This document shows positions 1 through 10,300 of a stretch of DNA of 64,000 bases, in pieces. The notes below the pieces were generated by a model, which saw nothing but the letters and a program-made list of their open reading frames with translations, was not told the DNA's origin and did not search any database. The stretch lies in NCBI RefSeq assembly GCF_018687715.1, contig NC_056759.1, positions 5,275,501 to 5,339,500 on the forward strand. Direction: 5' to 3'. The stretch's first letter is position 1. Each line of letters starts with the position of its first letter. This DNA is from Carya illinoinensis (taxonomy: Eukaryota; Streptophyta; Magnoliopsida; Fagales; Juglandaceae). The translations under genes were made by a program, and so were the position numbers.

Positions 1-524
1 AAAAAAAGGTCGGTAAATGCAATCAATTATCGGCAATACAGTTAGAAAAGACAGGTACTACTTATCCTACAAAATCCACGTCGACCAAAAATCAGTTGGA
101 TGCCCAGTCATAATTACTGAGGCTTCAATGGCATTCTGTTATCTGTATTGATTTTGTTTGAACTCTGAGAGGGCAATGAGTTTAAGCAAAATAGATGATC
201 CCTGTGCTTCCCGTTCATAATAGCAGTTGGCAACAATAACTTTTTACTGGGAAGACGAAATCATAGAAGCTGTGTAGCGAATCCCTGTTTTACTTTCTTC
301 GATTATATGAGCCATGATAGATGATGAGCAAGTTTTGTGAATATTAAGACATCTAGATTCAATTTTAAATCCATAAGATTAAGGGCAATAACCTTGCACG
401 GTTTTCTGTACAATTATTTTCCCCAGATTTCCTTATACAGATAGAGAGAATCTAATAGAGAAACCAATTCATTATGCTTATAGAGAGCATCTTGACCTTG
501 TTGGCACTTCATTTCCTGAGACTA
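1..524. other. 3' flank of the subtilase gene
   Basis: No reading frame or RNA gene recognised. It probably holds the 3' untranslated region of the minus-strand subtilase next to it, followed by unremarkable AT-rich sequence. Confidence 0.4.
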
Positions 525-2840
525 TCATGTCCAGGTGAAAGCAACCGGACTACGAACAGAGTGTTTCCCATCCGACCATTCCAATTGAGCGAAGCTGGTC
601 GAACCAGATGGCATTGAAGTGGCAATGAACGTCACCGTGTAACTCTTCTTCTCATAAGCACCATTGAACGCCAGTGATTCTGGCTCAACCACAATCTTCA
701 CAGAGGGAACCTTTGATGGTGACACGACAACCTTATATGTAGCCGGTGTGCCAACATTAGTCAGTGTCCTAGTGTATTTAACTGTGCTTGAAACGCCAAG
801 GCCACCCCCTTTGCCTGAAGCTGTCGTTAGTGGAACAGCAAAAGATGGGTAATTAAGATCTCCCGTGCTGTAGTTCTTGCTTGAATCACAGGTGAAGTCT
901 CTGTTTGTAGCTTTCTTAATCTGATCTGAACTATATTTTAAGGCGCATAGGAAGCTTAGGTAGTCATCTACCGTGGCATCGTACACTAGGCCAGGATCAA
1001 GAGCAGCAACTGGATTCACATGTCCCGCGCCTAAGTCGAAAGGTGTCGAGGCTATTCCAGAAGCAACATCTATTATGGTTTCCCCATTTTTGTATGTAGT
1101 GTAAGCTGTGGTCATGAGGGCAGACCTAATGGCTGCGGGGCTCCATTCAGGGTGAGAAGCCTTGAGGAGGGCTGCTAACCCGCTAACATGCGGGCACGAC
1201 ATGGATGTACCAGAAATGATATTGAAGCTTACATGCCTGGTATCATTTTCCAGCCCTGTTGGTCCGGCTTTGCCTGTCCACCCAGCTAGGATATTGACTC
1301 CTGGCGCTATAAGATCTGGTTTGAGTATTCCTGGAGTGAGCGGATTCGGACCTCTAGAACTGAATGCTGCAACCACCGGTGATGGTTGAACTCCTAAGTT
1401 TGTCTCTACTTTACCAATTGTAGCTGTGGGATCATGACCCGAGAGGATATAATTCTTTATGGCGTCACCGGCTTTCCGACCTACAGCTGCTGTAGGCAAA
1501 AGATGCGCATCTGCAACTAGCTCCTCCCCATAAGAATCTGTGTTAGCTAATATCATCCCCACGCCACCAGCCTTTCTAACTTCCAAACCCTTTTCCACTC
1601 TTGCATTTGATCCTCTATCACATACTACAACTTTCCCAGCAACTTTTTCTGGAATTAGTGTGTTGCTCATGCACAGATGACCGTATGATTCGGTGCTTAC
1701 ATTGCTGGCATAAACAAGTGGTAATTGTGAATCAGGTAACGGTTTCCCGTTATAGAGTGATACACCAGTGTAACTCCTCCTGTTTCCAAGGTTAACAACT
1801 GCGGGAAAATCACGGTCCAAAGTTCCGGCACCCACAGTGGTTATCCATGGCGCTACATTGGTTAGACTTCCGGGATCAGGTCCACTATTTCCCGCCGAGC
1901 ACGATACAATGATACCCTGGGCCGTTGCGTTGAAAGCTGCAGTGGCAATTATGTCATTGTAGTACTCGGATATCCCTCCCCCAATAGACATGGATATAAC
2001 ATGGACTCCGTCTTCGATGGCTTTGTCCATTGCTGCCACGATGTCGGTGCTGAAACACCCACCAAGCCAGCACACCTTGTATACGGCGATTCGGGCCTGT
2101 GTGGCCATACCACGAGCTATCCCAGAAGCATAGCCGAAGAGGTTAGCTCCTGCAACGGCCGATCCAGCTGCTGTGGTTGAGGTGTGAGTTCCATGGCCAT
2201 CATCATCCCTAGGTGATTTTGATTCCGTCTTTGGGTCAATTGATCCAATTGCAAGTTCATACCCTTTCGAGAAAAACCTTGCGCCAATAAGTTTGCGGTT
2301 GCAGCTCGATGACAAAAAGGTGGTCGCAACCTCACATCCACCTTTCCAGCCCCTCGGTACAGGCCCCATCCCTGTGTCGTCAAAGCTCTTAAGCTCAGGC
2401 CATACACCTGTGTCGAACACTCCAACAATCACGTCGCTCTCTTGGTTGGACGTGGGAAAGAGAGGAGCCTCGGTGTTCTCTATTCCGAGGAACTCTGGCG
2501 TCCGAGTTGTGTGCAGCTCGTATCTCACTTCAGGCTGGACACTGAGGATTCCCGATTGCTGTTCAAGTGACTCGGCTTCCTCGACGGTTAGCGCTGTGGA
2601 GAAGCCATGTATTGCGTTGTTGTAAGTGTAAAGCATCTCCGCCGAGTCCGATACGGATTTTAAAGATGCTGCATACCACTGAGAATGATCATTGAAGCTC
2701 GCTGGCATGCTCGTCTTGTCCATCCGAACTATGTAAGTCTGTTTTGTTTTCCTGCTTTGCTCTTCCGCCGCGGCGTACGCGCAAGCAAAGATTACGAGCA
2801 CAAGAACCATATGTAGAAACCCGAAAGCCATAATCTTCAT
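525..2840 (-). CDS. Subtilisin-like serine protease (type-I subtilase, SBT1 group)
   Basis: Intact single-exon reading frame of 771 residues, the usual length for plant subtilases. Residues 1-25 form a hydrophobic signal peptide. Residues about 35-113 are the I9 inhibitor propeptide, beginning TYIVRMDK and ending near the TTRTPEFLG cleavage region. The catalytic set is visible: Asp143 in VFDTGVWPE, His216 in DGHGTHT, oxyanion Asn318 in SAGNSGP, and Ser546 in SGTSMSCPHVSG. A protease-associated insert lies around residues 370-460 and a fibronectin-III-like C-terminal domain runs to the end. By family knowledge it is secreted to the cell wall and cleaves extracellular proteins; SBT1.7/ARA12-type enzymes act on cell-wall and seed-coat targets. 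The start chosen is the first Met (MKIMAF), directly before the hydrophobic core. Membership in the SBT1 group is clear; the exact ortholog is not. Confidence 0.95.
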   Translation of the reverse strand: MKIMAFGFLHMVLVLVIFACAYAAAEEQSRKTKQTYIVRMDKTSMPASFNDHSQWYAASLKSVSDSAEMLYTYNNAIHGFSTALTVEEAESLEQQSGILSVQPEVRYELHTTRTPEFLGIENTEAPLFPTSNQESDVIVGVFDTGVWPELKSFDDTGMGPVPRGWKGGCEVATTFLSSSCNRKLIGARFFSKGYELAIGSIDPKTESKSPRDDDGHGTHTSTTAAGSAVAGANLFGYASGIARGMATQARIAVYKVCWLGGCFSTDIVAAMDKAIEDGVHVISMSIGGGISEYYNDIIATAAFNATAQGIIVSCSAGNSGPDPGSLTNVAPWITTVGAGTLDRDFPAVVNLGNRRSYTGVSLYNGKPLPDSQLPLVYASNVSTESYGHLCMSNTLIPEKVAGKVVVCDRGSNARVEKGLEVRKAGGVGMILANTDSYGEELVADAHLLPTAAVGRKAGDAIKNYILSGHDPTATIGKVETNLGVQPSPVVAAFSSRGPNPLTPGILKPDLIAPGVNILAGWTGKAGPTGLENDTRHVSFNIISGTSMSCPHVSGLAALLKASHPEWSPAAIRSALMTTAYTTYKNGETIIDVASGIASTPFDLGAGHVNPVAALDPGLVYDATVDDYLSFLCALKYSSDQIKKATNRDFTCDSSKNYSTGDLNYPSFAVPLTTASGKGGGLGVSSTVKYTRTLTNVGTPATYKVVVSPSKVPSVKIVVEPESLAFNGAYEKKSYTVTFIATSMPSGSTSFAQLEWSDGKHSVRSPVAFTWT

Positions 2841-3440
2841 CCTCTCGCAGTGTTTTTGTGAGAGTGAGGTGGAGTTTCAGGCTATTCAGAGAGTATAGAT
2901 GTTTGCCTATTTCTGTTTCTGAAATGCAATACGGAAATGAATATGAACGTAGACGCTACAGGTCAAGACAAAGACGGGCTAGTCATGAATCATCCATAGA
3001 AAAGTACTGGGTTTAGTGTTAACACAGACAAAATCTAGAATCTAATATACAGAGGTCAAAATCTATTTGACAAGGCGCAGAAGAATGGCATTTGTTTTAA
3101 TGGTACATGGAGAACCGCACCCAGCTACAGACATAAACTTTACAGGTCAGTGTCTGGATGAGCCAATGACATTAGGTTGCTTGTTACTTACAATTCAAAT
3201 GCTATAATTATGCATCGAAGATTTCAAGCACTTCTTAATCCTACATGGTAATTGATTAAGCTTTTGGATCGTGACACGTGTGGGGTTGTATACGTAAATA
3301 CCTCATATCATCGACAGGACGGTGTGAAAAGTGAAAACGAAAAATCTCAGCCAATCACAGTATTCGACTCAATTCATGCCTCTGCGCATGACCAAAGAAG
3401 ATGCCATTATGCAGGCCTTGACGTACGAATAAAACGTGTA
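2841..3440. promoter_or_regulatory. Upstream region of the subtilase, with a G-box
   Basis: Contains the 5' leader and probable promoter of the minus-strand subtilase. A perfect palindromic G-box, CACGTG, lies at 3275-3280 within GACACGTGTGG, an extended form bound by bZIP and bHLH factors (family knowledge). It is about 440 bp upstream of the start codon. No clear TATA box could be fixed. Confidence 0.35.
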
Positions 3441-3452
3441 TTTTCAAAAGGA

Positions 3453-3620
3453 GAATTATACTTGCAATAATTATGTATTAATTTATTTATTAATTTGATG
3501 TGATTGATTAAAAAATAATTTTTATTAAAAATAATATTAATTTAAATTTTAAATATAAATAAATTAATATTTATATACAGATTAGTATGTAATTTTATTT
3601 ATATATAGTAAAACTCTTTT
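3453..3620. mobile_element. MITE family A, copy 1
   Basis: Foldback AT-rich element. One arm reads AATTATGTATTAAT..TGATGTGATTGATTAAAAA, and the other arm is its inverted relative (ATACAGATTAGTATGTAATT). The flanks TTTTCAAAA (about 3442-3450) and TTTTCAAAA (about 3617-3625) look like a 9-bp target duplication, which suggests a Mutator-type MITE. Four other copies of the family occur in the window. Confidence 0.6.
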
Positions 3621-4049
3621 CAAAATGATTAAATTGACAAATAAAATGATTAAATTCATCATGATTTTTTTTAATAAATTGACACCAAAAGAAAGTGAAA
3701 ACTTAAAGGTAATCTTTCTTCTCATCATCATGTTTCACAAAGGGGGGGAAAAACCGAATTTTGAGGAGGAAATAAAGTCATAAAGTAGCTGAATTGGAAT
3801 CACAAGTTGCAATTAACTCAATTTCAGAGATGAATGTAAAGTGTTATGCTTCCTTTAGGGTTAATCGATTATGCCTTTCCGTCAACCACCCACTCACTTA
3901 AAAACCACTTAAAAACTCTTATCCATAAAGGTTTAGTGGGATTAATTATTTGATCTTAGGTAATAGGAATAATGGGGAAAGAAGGCTTTTGGTCCTTTTT
4001 TAGGACACTCTTTACTCCATCCATAAACCAATTATCTTATTAGTATTAA

Positions 4050-4187
4050 TATACACCATACCATCGTTTTATTTTTATCTTATTATATAAGATGTGACAT
4101 ATTTATTCAATAAAAAATTATTTGATGATAATAAATATATTCCATCTTATATAATAAGATGAAAATGAAATGGTGGAATGGTATATA
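4050..4187. mobile_element. MITE family B, copy 1
   Basis: Palindromic element. It opens with ATACACCATACCATCGTTTT and closes with the inverted form GAAATGGTGGAATGGTATAT. The inner arms CTTATTATATAAGATG and CATCTTATATAATAAG pair with each other. Related copies lie at 5487, 5692, 45172 and, partial, 20234. Confidence 0.6.
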
Positions 4188-4445
4188 GAATTTTCCTTAT
4201 CCTTGTACCTAATGGCGATCCCATAATCATAGAGGTGTCATGCCTTCGAAATGTAAATTACCCAATAAATATACACCTAAAAACACATATGTTCTAAAAA
4301 CAAATAATTGTGCCTCTTGTCGGCATCCATAAATCAATCGGTGATTAAATATATAATAATAAAAATAATAACAACAAATATATTGTATTCCGTCACACGA
4401 TGATTAAGTAAAGATGATTAAATTTTTCTACTCAAATTTTAGTTA

Positions 4446-4607
4446 AATAATGAGAAATGCTTTAATCATAAAAAAATATGACATAACTTGATGTAGTACG
4501 TTAAATTATAAAGTTATTTTTATTATAAAATAAATCTGACGTATTATATGAAATTATATCAATTTATAAATATATTTTTACGAGATATTTATATAGATGT
4601 AATCTAT
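4446..4607. mobile_element. MITE family C, probable copy
   Basis: Foldback element opening GAGAAATGCTTTAATCATAAAAA, with a core containing AAGTTATTTTTATTATAAAA, and closing with an inverted ATCAATTTATAAATAT arm. It resembles the better preserved copy at 41830-42025. Confidence 0.45.
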
Positions 4608-5298
4608 TTTTAAGTGATTAATTAATTATATTTGCTGCTTTTCATCGTAAGTTAGGTCGAAAGTGTAAGATTTCTCCCACTGTATCGGTTATCCTCATGG
4701 ACATTAGTTGGAATGGGGCCGCCCCCACTAATAATTGATGATCATGAGATGAGAGAGCACTCTCCATTGCTTAATAATGTCTTGATGGAATCTCGCAGGG
4801 GGGTAATTATATCAATTCCATTTGACCCTTCACAAAAATATATATATATTAAGACATTATCAACATATAAAATACGTCTGTCTAATTGAATGAAATGATT
4901 ATTTTTAAATAATAATATAGTAAATAATTATATCAATTCCATTAAAATATACAATAAAGATCTCATTTAACAAAATAGACTAATCCATTCAAACAATTTT
5001 TAATTTCTTATTATCATTATAACTGAATTTAGTTGTAGTAGAATAATAGTTAATAATATAAGTTATAAATTAAATAAAACTATTATTTATGCAAATACAA
5101 ATATTGAGGCTTAAGACAAGGTCTACAACGGAATAAAACTAACTTAAAATAAGTCCAATAAAAATAAAGATCACGTGAGTCTAATTCCAACATAAAATAA
5201 TTTATTAATTTTGTAAAAACTTTAACTCATCAAAGAAATCAAGCCCATGTAAACCATTAGTCTATAAACCATTCGGTCGCGTCTTAAACACTAAGGGG

Positions 5299-5324
5299 TA
5301 TATATATATATATATATATATATA
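5299..5324. repeat. (TA)n microsatellite
   Basis: About 13 uninterrupted TA units within AT-rich intergenic DNA. Confidence 0.9.
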
Positions 5325-5486
5325 ATAATAGCAAAATAATCATTCATTAAATTTTATAATAGAACTACACGTCAAATGATCAATGATGTTGAGGGCATTT
5401 TGATAAAATAGGAGTTAACAAACTTAACGGAAAAAAAAAATTACTATTAATAATTAAATAGTCACTTATTATAATAGAAAGGATAA

Positions 5487-5670
5487 TTCTATACAGCATA
5501 TTATTATCTCATTTACATTTTATTAAGTAATCACATTAACTAAGATGTGATATATTTATTATTATTGAATGATTATTTATTACATACTTCTCTATCATTA
5601 AATGATGATAAATACTCCATATTATATATAGTGAGATACAAGTAAGATGATAATGTGGTGTATAAGATTA
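5487..5670. mobile_element. MITE family B, copy 2
   Basis: Same palindromic plan as copy 1. It begins near ATACAGCATATTATTATCTC, has a central TGATATATTTATTATTATTG, and ends near GATGATAATGTGGTGTATAA. It sits almost end to end with copy 3. Confidence 0.6.
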
Positions 5671-5691
5671 TTCTAATAAAAATAAAAATTT

Positions 5692-5855
5692 TTATATACT
5701 ATATTACTATTTTATTTGTATTCTACTAAATAAGATTTGGTATATTTTTTATTATTAAATAATTATTTATTATATATTTATTTATTATTAAATGATACTA
5801 AATATATTATATTATATATAATAAAATATAAATAATGGTAACACGGTGCATGGCA
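5692..5855. mobile_element. MITE family B, copy 3
   Basis: Starts TATATACTATATTACTATTT and ends with the inverted arm AATAATGGTAACACGGTGCA. The middle carries the shared ATTATTAAATAATTATTTATT palindrome. Confidence 0.6.
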
Positions 5856-6029
5856 TTATTATTAGTTGTTATGACCCTACGAGCGTATTAAGTAGTTGCT
5901 GATTGCCTTGTAATGGATGGCGCTTGTTTTGAGGCTGAGGCTAAGATGGATACAATGATTAGGATCGGTTGCTAGAGTTATTGGGAGTTGCTCATGTGTC
6001 TTTGTCCCTCCCCTTGACATTTATTAAAT

Positions 6030-6225
6030 GGAAAATGTTTTGGCACCGTTGGTGTCTCAGTTAGGGACCACCGTTAGTTTTTTTTATTTTTTTAATAATT
6101 AAGAAAAAATTATTTAATTTTATTATAAATATTTTTTCGTTTTATAAAATATTAAAAATTAATTAAAATATATATATATTTTTAAGCCAAGTGGCAGTGA
6201 GGGTCACTCTAGCACCATCCCTATT
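6030..6225. mobile_element. Possible small foldback element
   Basis: AT-rich core bounded by GGCACCGTTGGTGTCTCAG on the left and GGCAGTGAGGGTCACTCTAG on the right. These are loosely inverted relatives ending in GCACC-type sequence. A similar plan (GC-richer ends, A/T-run core) is seen at 17460-17640 and 60985-61140. No clear target duplication was found. Confidence 0.3.
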
Positions 6226-6239
6226 AAATTTAGAGCTTT

Positions 6240-7890
6240 GCTACGGATCAGCAACTATAGCAGTTGCACACAACACACACCCTACGTGTCTTCTTTTTAT
6301 TCTTCTTCTTTCTTTTAACCAAAACGTGTGTTTTTGAAAACAAAAGTCAGTATTTTCATTTTCTTTCCATTTGAATTCCTCCCGCGAAACTCCTCTACCC
6401 TCGCATGCGCGTCACCTTCCTCTGCCCAATGTTACCGGCGACGCCGTCTCTCTGCCTGGAGACACCAAGCGATTCTCCTCCATCTTCCCAGAGCCGCCAC
6501 TCCCCGAGAAATCATTTAACGGGGCAAACCAGTGAGATGGACCACGAAGACCACCTCTCCTCCATCGCAAAGCAACCCACCTCACGTTTGACCTCTGCCC
6601 AACATCACCCCGAGATGTCGTCCCTCTGAACTACAAAGCCAAGCCAATTGACGTAACAACATTCCAACTAAGATACCTGGCTTGAAACTTCTCGATAACT
6701 ACTAACACCAAAAAGATATTAAAAAAAAAAAAAACCGACGATAAACACTCAAACACAATTCAAGCTTTCACGGCATATCTCCGCATATTAAAAGATTGGT
6801 AAAAGGGACCTGTAAATGGAGACTTGGCTGGCTTTGTAGAAACAAGACAAAAGGCCAGATTGTTTTTTCTTTTTTCTTTTTTTGCGCCCAGAGGGTGGGA
6901 GAAAAAAAATTGAGAGAAACCCAACAACATAGGTCGATGAAAGGCCAGCTTAGAATAGACAGATTGAAAACAATATAAATACAAGCTGGAAGTGGAAGCA
7001 AGGGCAATTATTGAGTTCACGTGAGATACAAAGGTTTCAAAAGCAGCTTGGTCGTGCAGGCCATAGCCAGTTGAGTGATTTCAAACGAAATAACCGACAT
7101 TTTTCTTTTATTGGCTTGAAAAATGCAACAGAATAAATCACAAAACCAATGTAAACACGCAAATTCTCATGAAAATTTCTTCATTTGCTTCAGGTCACCG
7201 GTGTTATCTCGTCGTTCCCAGCATCACCCCGAGACGCCGTCCCTCTGTTCAGCACCACCTCGTGAAGCTCATCCATCTGCCCATCACCGTCCCTCCCCGC
7301 AAGCTCATTTAACGCAAACTAACGACACTGTTTTGGAGGAGCTCTGTGGCTCACGGTGAGAAAAAAAAAATCCTTTGTTTCAGAGAGCAAAAACAGAGCA
7401 CTCCCTCTAGTGGTTTTCAGAGGCTAGCACGGTGGTTTGCGTGGTCTTTTGCGGCGTGCTTGGCTACCGTTGATGGTGACTAGATGTGGTGCTACGGTTG
7501 TACTTGCTGTCTGAAATAAACCATCTCGTCACACTGAAATAAGAAGTCCACAAGTCTAGAAGAAACAGTTCATACAAAGAGAGAAAATGAGAAAAAAAGA
7601 AGATCGAAATGGCTTTAGGTGGGGAGCACAAGTCATAAATTAGAAAAAAAAAAAAAAGAGAGAGAGTACAAATGTAAGAAAAAAATAACACTAAACGAAC
7701 TGGGTTGGGAGTGGGACGAAACAATGAGGGAGATCTGTTGGTGATACGGAGCAAATGGGTTGGGGGGAGGCTGAAGCTCTGATTAACGATTTCAAAACAG
7801 GTTAATGATATGAAAATGACGAAACGTGCAGCTGCGCAATAAGGGACTATTTCATCATTTACAATATGTCATGTAGGGTGTGTTTCGGGT
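6240..7890. other. Gene-free stretch, possible DNA-transposon relic
   Basis: No credible gene. The motif AACACACACCCTACGTG near 6270 recurs inverted near 7870 as CATGTAGGGTGTGTTT, so a 1.6-kb element with about 15-bp terminal repeats is possible. Inside, a CG-rich motif (CATCACCCCGAGA..CGTCCCTCTG) occurs near 6600 and again near 7225, showing internal duplication. Short open frames here do not resemble known proteins. Confidence 0.3.
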
Positions 7891-9480
7891 ATTTTGGATG
7901 TTTTCAAACAAGATTGTTTCCAATATTTATTCTTAAATTTAAGGTAATATTAAAAGGGAAATAATAGTCTCTGTCCCATGCATGAGGATTGTCTGAATAA
8001 TTTCAACGAAGTCTTGGAGTCGTCAAGTCTGATTGGACAACTTGTATCTGATTTGAACGTTGCGTCCATTATTAAAGCACTTGGAGGTGGAATCCACTCA
8101 TCTTTTTTTTTTTTTGATTAACAATCTTTACAATTTCTAACCAAACGAACTTATGAAATGAATTTTATAAAATTCACTTTAAATAATTATAAATATTATC
8201 TATCGCTTTAAGAATTTTAATATTAAGGTTAAAGAATCTAAATCTAAATCTAAAATATTTTTTTATATTATTTATTTTATAATTTATAGTGTCAGAAATA
8301 TTTGCTTTAAAATGCTTTAGACGTATCTTTTCTCTCACTTGGGGGGCGGTTTTACATATCCAATGCGTAGTCACGTTATTGCTATAAAATATATAATATA
8401 GTTTGGTCGGATAGGTTGTCATATTTAAAATTTAAATTAATATTAATTTTAATAAAATTTACTTTTTGATCAATCACATTATATTAATATACAGATTAAT
8501 GCACAATTATACTTATAACTATATTTTTCCTTAAAGAAATACTAAACTTGAACTATCCAAGAAACGTTGAAACTTTCAGCGAGCCCAGCTAGTTTTCTAT
8601 ATGGGCCTTCCCTGTTCAAAAAGGCTGAAAGTAACTTTGCTCGGCCCATTATGTAGGCTCAAAGCCTTGCGGTTCACAATCCACTCTGTGGAGTAGCTAC
8701 TTGCTAACTTCTACTAGAGCTATAAGGTAATTTAGGGTAACATCCGCATGGGGCGAGGCGGGATCGAAAAGGTCATCTGCAAAGGCCAATCCATTAGGTT
8801 TAAAAATATTTTTTTAGACCTAAATTATAATATAATTTAAGTTATAAATTAAATTTTATAAATACAAAAAGAATTTATATTTTAGATTGTCTTGACCTTC
8901 TAGGCCAACCATTATATGGGAGATTAAAACAATACAATAGTCATACTTATCTTTATATATTCTGCATTAAAAACTTTATTTGATATTATCTCGATATTAT
9001 TTTAAAAGTAATGTTAATCTCTGTTTTAAGATTTTATTATATCAGCCATATTTAAAGATATTATACATCTAGATAATTTTTCATTTAAATAACTGAAATA
9101 CAAAATTATTTATGATATATTATATCAACTAGTATGATTTGGGGTAACAAAATTTACCACGAAATATTTTGATATTTTTCTTTTATCATTTATCGAAGTT
9201 AATATCTCAAAACATAAATATTTTAATTATAAAAACATCTCATAAAAATAAATTTATAAATTTACATAATTTTATATAATTAGTTACCTTCATCCCAAAT
9301 TTACTTTTCCAGATATTCACTTTTCGTCTAAAACTACCAACTGGCTTGCTCACCAACTTGGCACCTTTGGAATCATGCAGATCGCTCTCGTCACCAGAAT
9401 CAGCTCACACGCGCCGGCTCATGGCGCCCGCTTTCCGTGGGGATTCCCGTCTCCTAATCTGCTGCAAGCCTGCAACACCT
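7890..9480. other. AT-rich intergenic DNA
   Basis: No gene seen. It includes a truncated family-A MITE (8421-8536) and otherwise low-complexity AT-rich sequence. Confidence 0.5.
8421..8536. mobile_element. MITE family A, copy 2 (5' truncated)
   Basis: Holds one arm and the core of the family: TTAATATACAGATTAATGCA, then AATTATACTTATAACTATAT ending TTTTTCC. The opposite arm is missing, so this is a partial copy. Confidence 0.6.
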
Positions 9481-9501
9481 CCGGACCTATAGTTACTACG
9501 A

Positions 9502-9518
9502 CCTATATATATTTATAG
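9502..9518 (+). promoter_or_regulatory. TATA-box candidate for the glycine-rich protein gene
   Basis: The sequence CTATATATATTTATAG lies about 265 bp upstream of the start codon at 9779. Transcription would start near 9545. A GGTAAGC donor-like site at 9610-9616 would allow an intron in the 5' leader, but no acceptor is certain. Confidence 0.4.
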
Positions 9519-9778
9519 ATATAATTCCGAGGTTTCACTCCCAGCTTACTACATACACCGATACACGTAGCGATAAGGATAAGACCGCGCGCGAGGAATA
9601 TTAATTCAGCGGTAAGCACTGGACTTTGATTCTATCTTTTCTGACATATGTATCCAATATAGAGAAGCATTTAATCTTATTTCAATTTGCTACGTTTTTT
9701 CCATATATGTCCATTTTTATTTGAGAGATTCTTTCGTTGCTTTGCAAAAGTGCAGTTGCATTTCGAGCGAGAGCAGCC

Positions 9779-10300
9779 ATGGGAAGAAATAACGTGGCTT
9801 CATGGAATCTCAGTTTCTTGTTTTTGGGGCTCTTTAGCTACGTACTGGTCGAAGCTAGCAGAGAAGGGAGGTTCACGAGCAGTGAGAGATATGGTTTGGG
9901 CAATGGGGTACGGAGTAGGTTTAATGAAGAGGCAGGCCATCTAGGAATTACAGCTGGTGGTTACGACGGAGGATACGGCGGTGGGAGCGGCTATGGTAAT
10001 GGTGGTGGTGGTGGTAATGGGTCGGGCATTGGTGGTAGTGGCGGAGGGGTTGGTAAGGGAGGGGGCTCGGGTGATGGCAGCGGTGCTGGCCAAGGTGGAG
10101 GGTATGGTTCAGGTGGTGGTAATGGTGGCAATGGTGGCAATGGTGGTGGTTTTGGTAGTGGATGGGGTAATGGTGGGTCTGGTTCGGGAGGGGGAGGAGG
10201 TGGTGGATTTGGGTTTGGGTATGGGGGCGGTAATGGTGGCGGAGGTAAATATGGCTCAGGCTATGGTGGGGGATCCTACAATCCTCCTGGAACAAACTAG
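9779..10300 (+). CDS. Glycine-rich secreted (cell-wall type) protein
   Basis: Single reading frame of 173 residues. The start MGRNNVASWN is preferred over an upstream in-frame Met because a clear signal peptide follows directly (hydrophobic LSFLFLGLFSYVLVEA, residues about 11-26). Residues about 27-55 are a charged linker (REGRFTSSERYGLGNG). From about residue 58 to the end the protein is mostly Gly with interspersed Tyr, Asn, Ser and Phe, in GGY, GGN and GSG repeats, ending in NPPGTN. Such proteins are deposited in cell walls, often in vascular tissue (family knowledge). GC-rich GGT/GGN repeats explain the long false open frames on the other strand. There is no RNA-recognition motif, so it is not an RNA-binding GRP. 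Confidence 0.8.
   Translation: MGRNNVASWNLSFLFLGLFSYVLVEASREGRFTSSERYGLGNGVRSRFNEEAGHLGITAGGYDGGYGGGSGYGNGGGGGNGSGIGGSGGGVGKGGGSGDGSGAGQGGGYGSGGGNGGNGGNGGGFGSGWGNGGSGSGGGGGGGFGFGYGGGNGGGGKYGSGYGGGSYNPPGTN

Noticed and set aside
2117..2625. Open frames of about 100 residues within the subtilase
   Set aside because: They overlap the protease coding sequence in other frames and match nothing.
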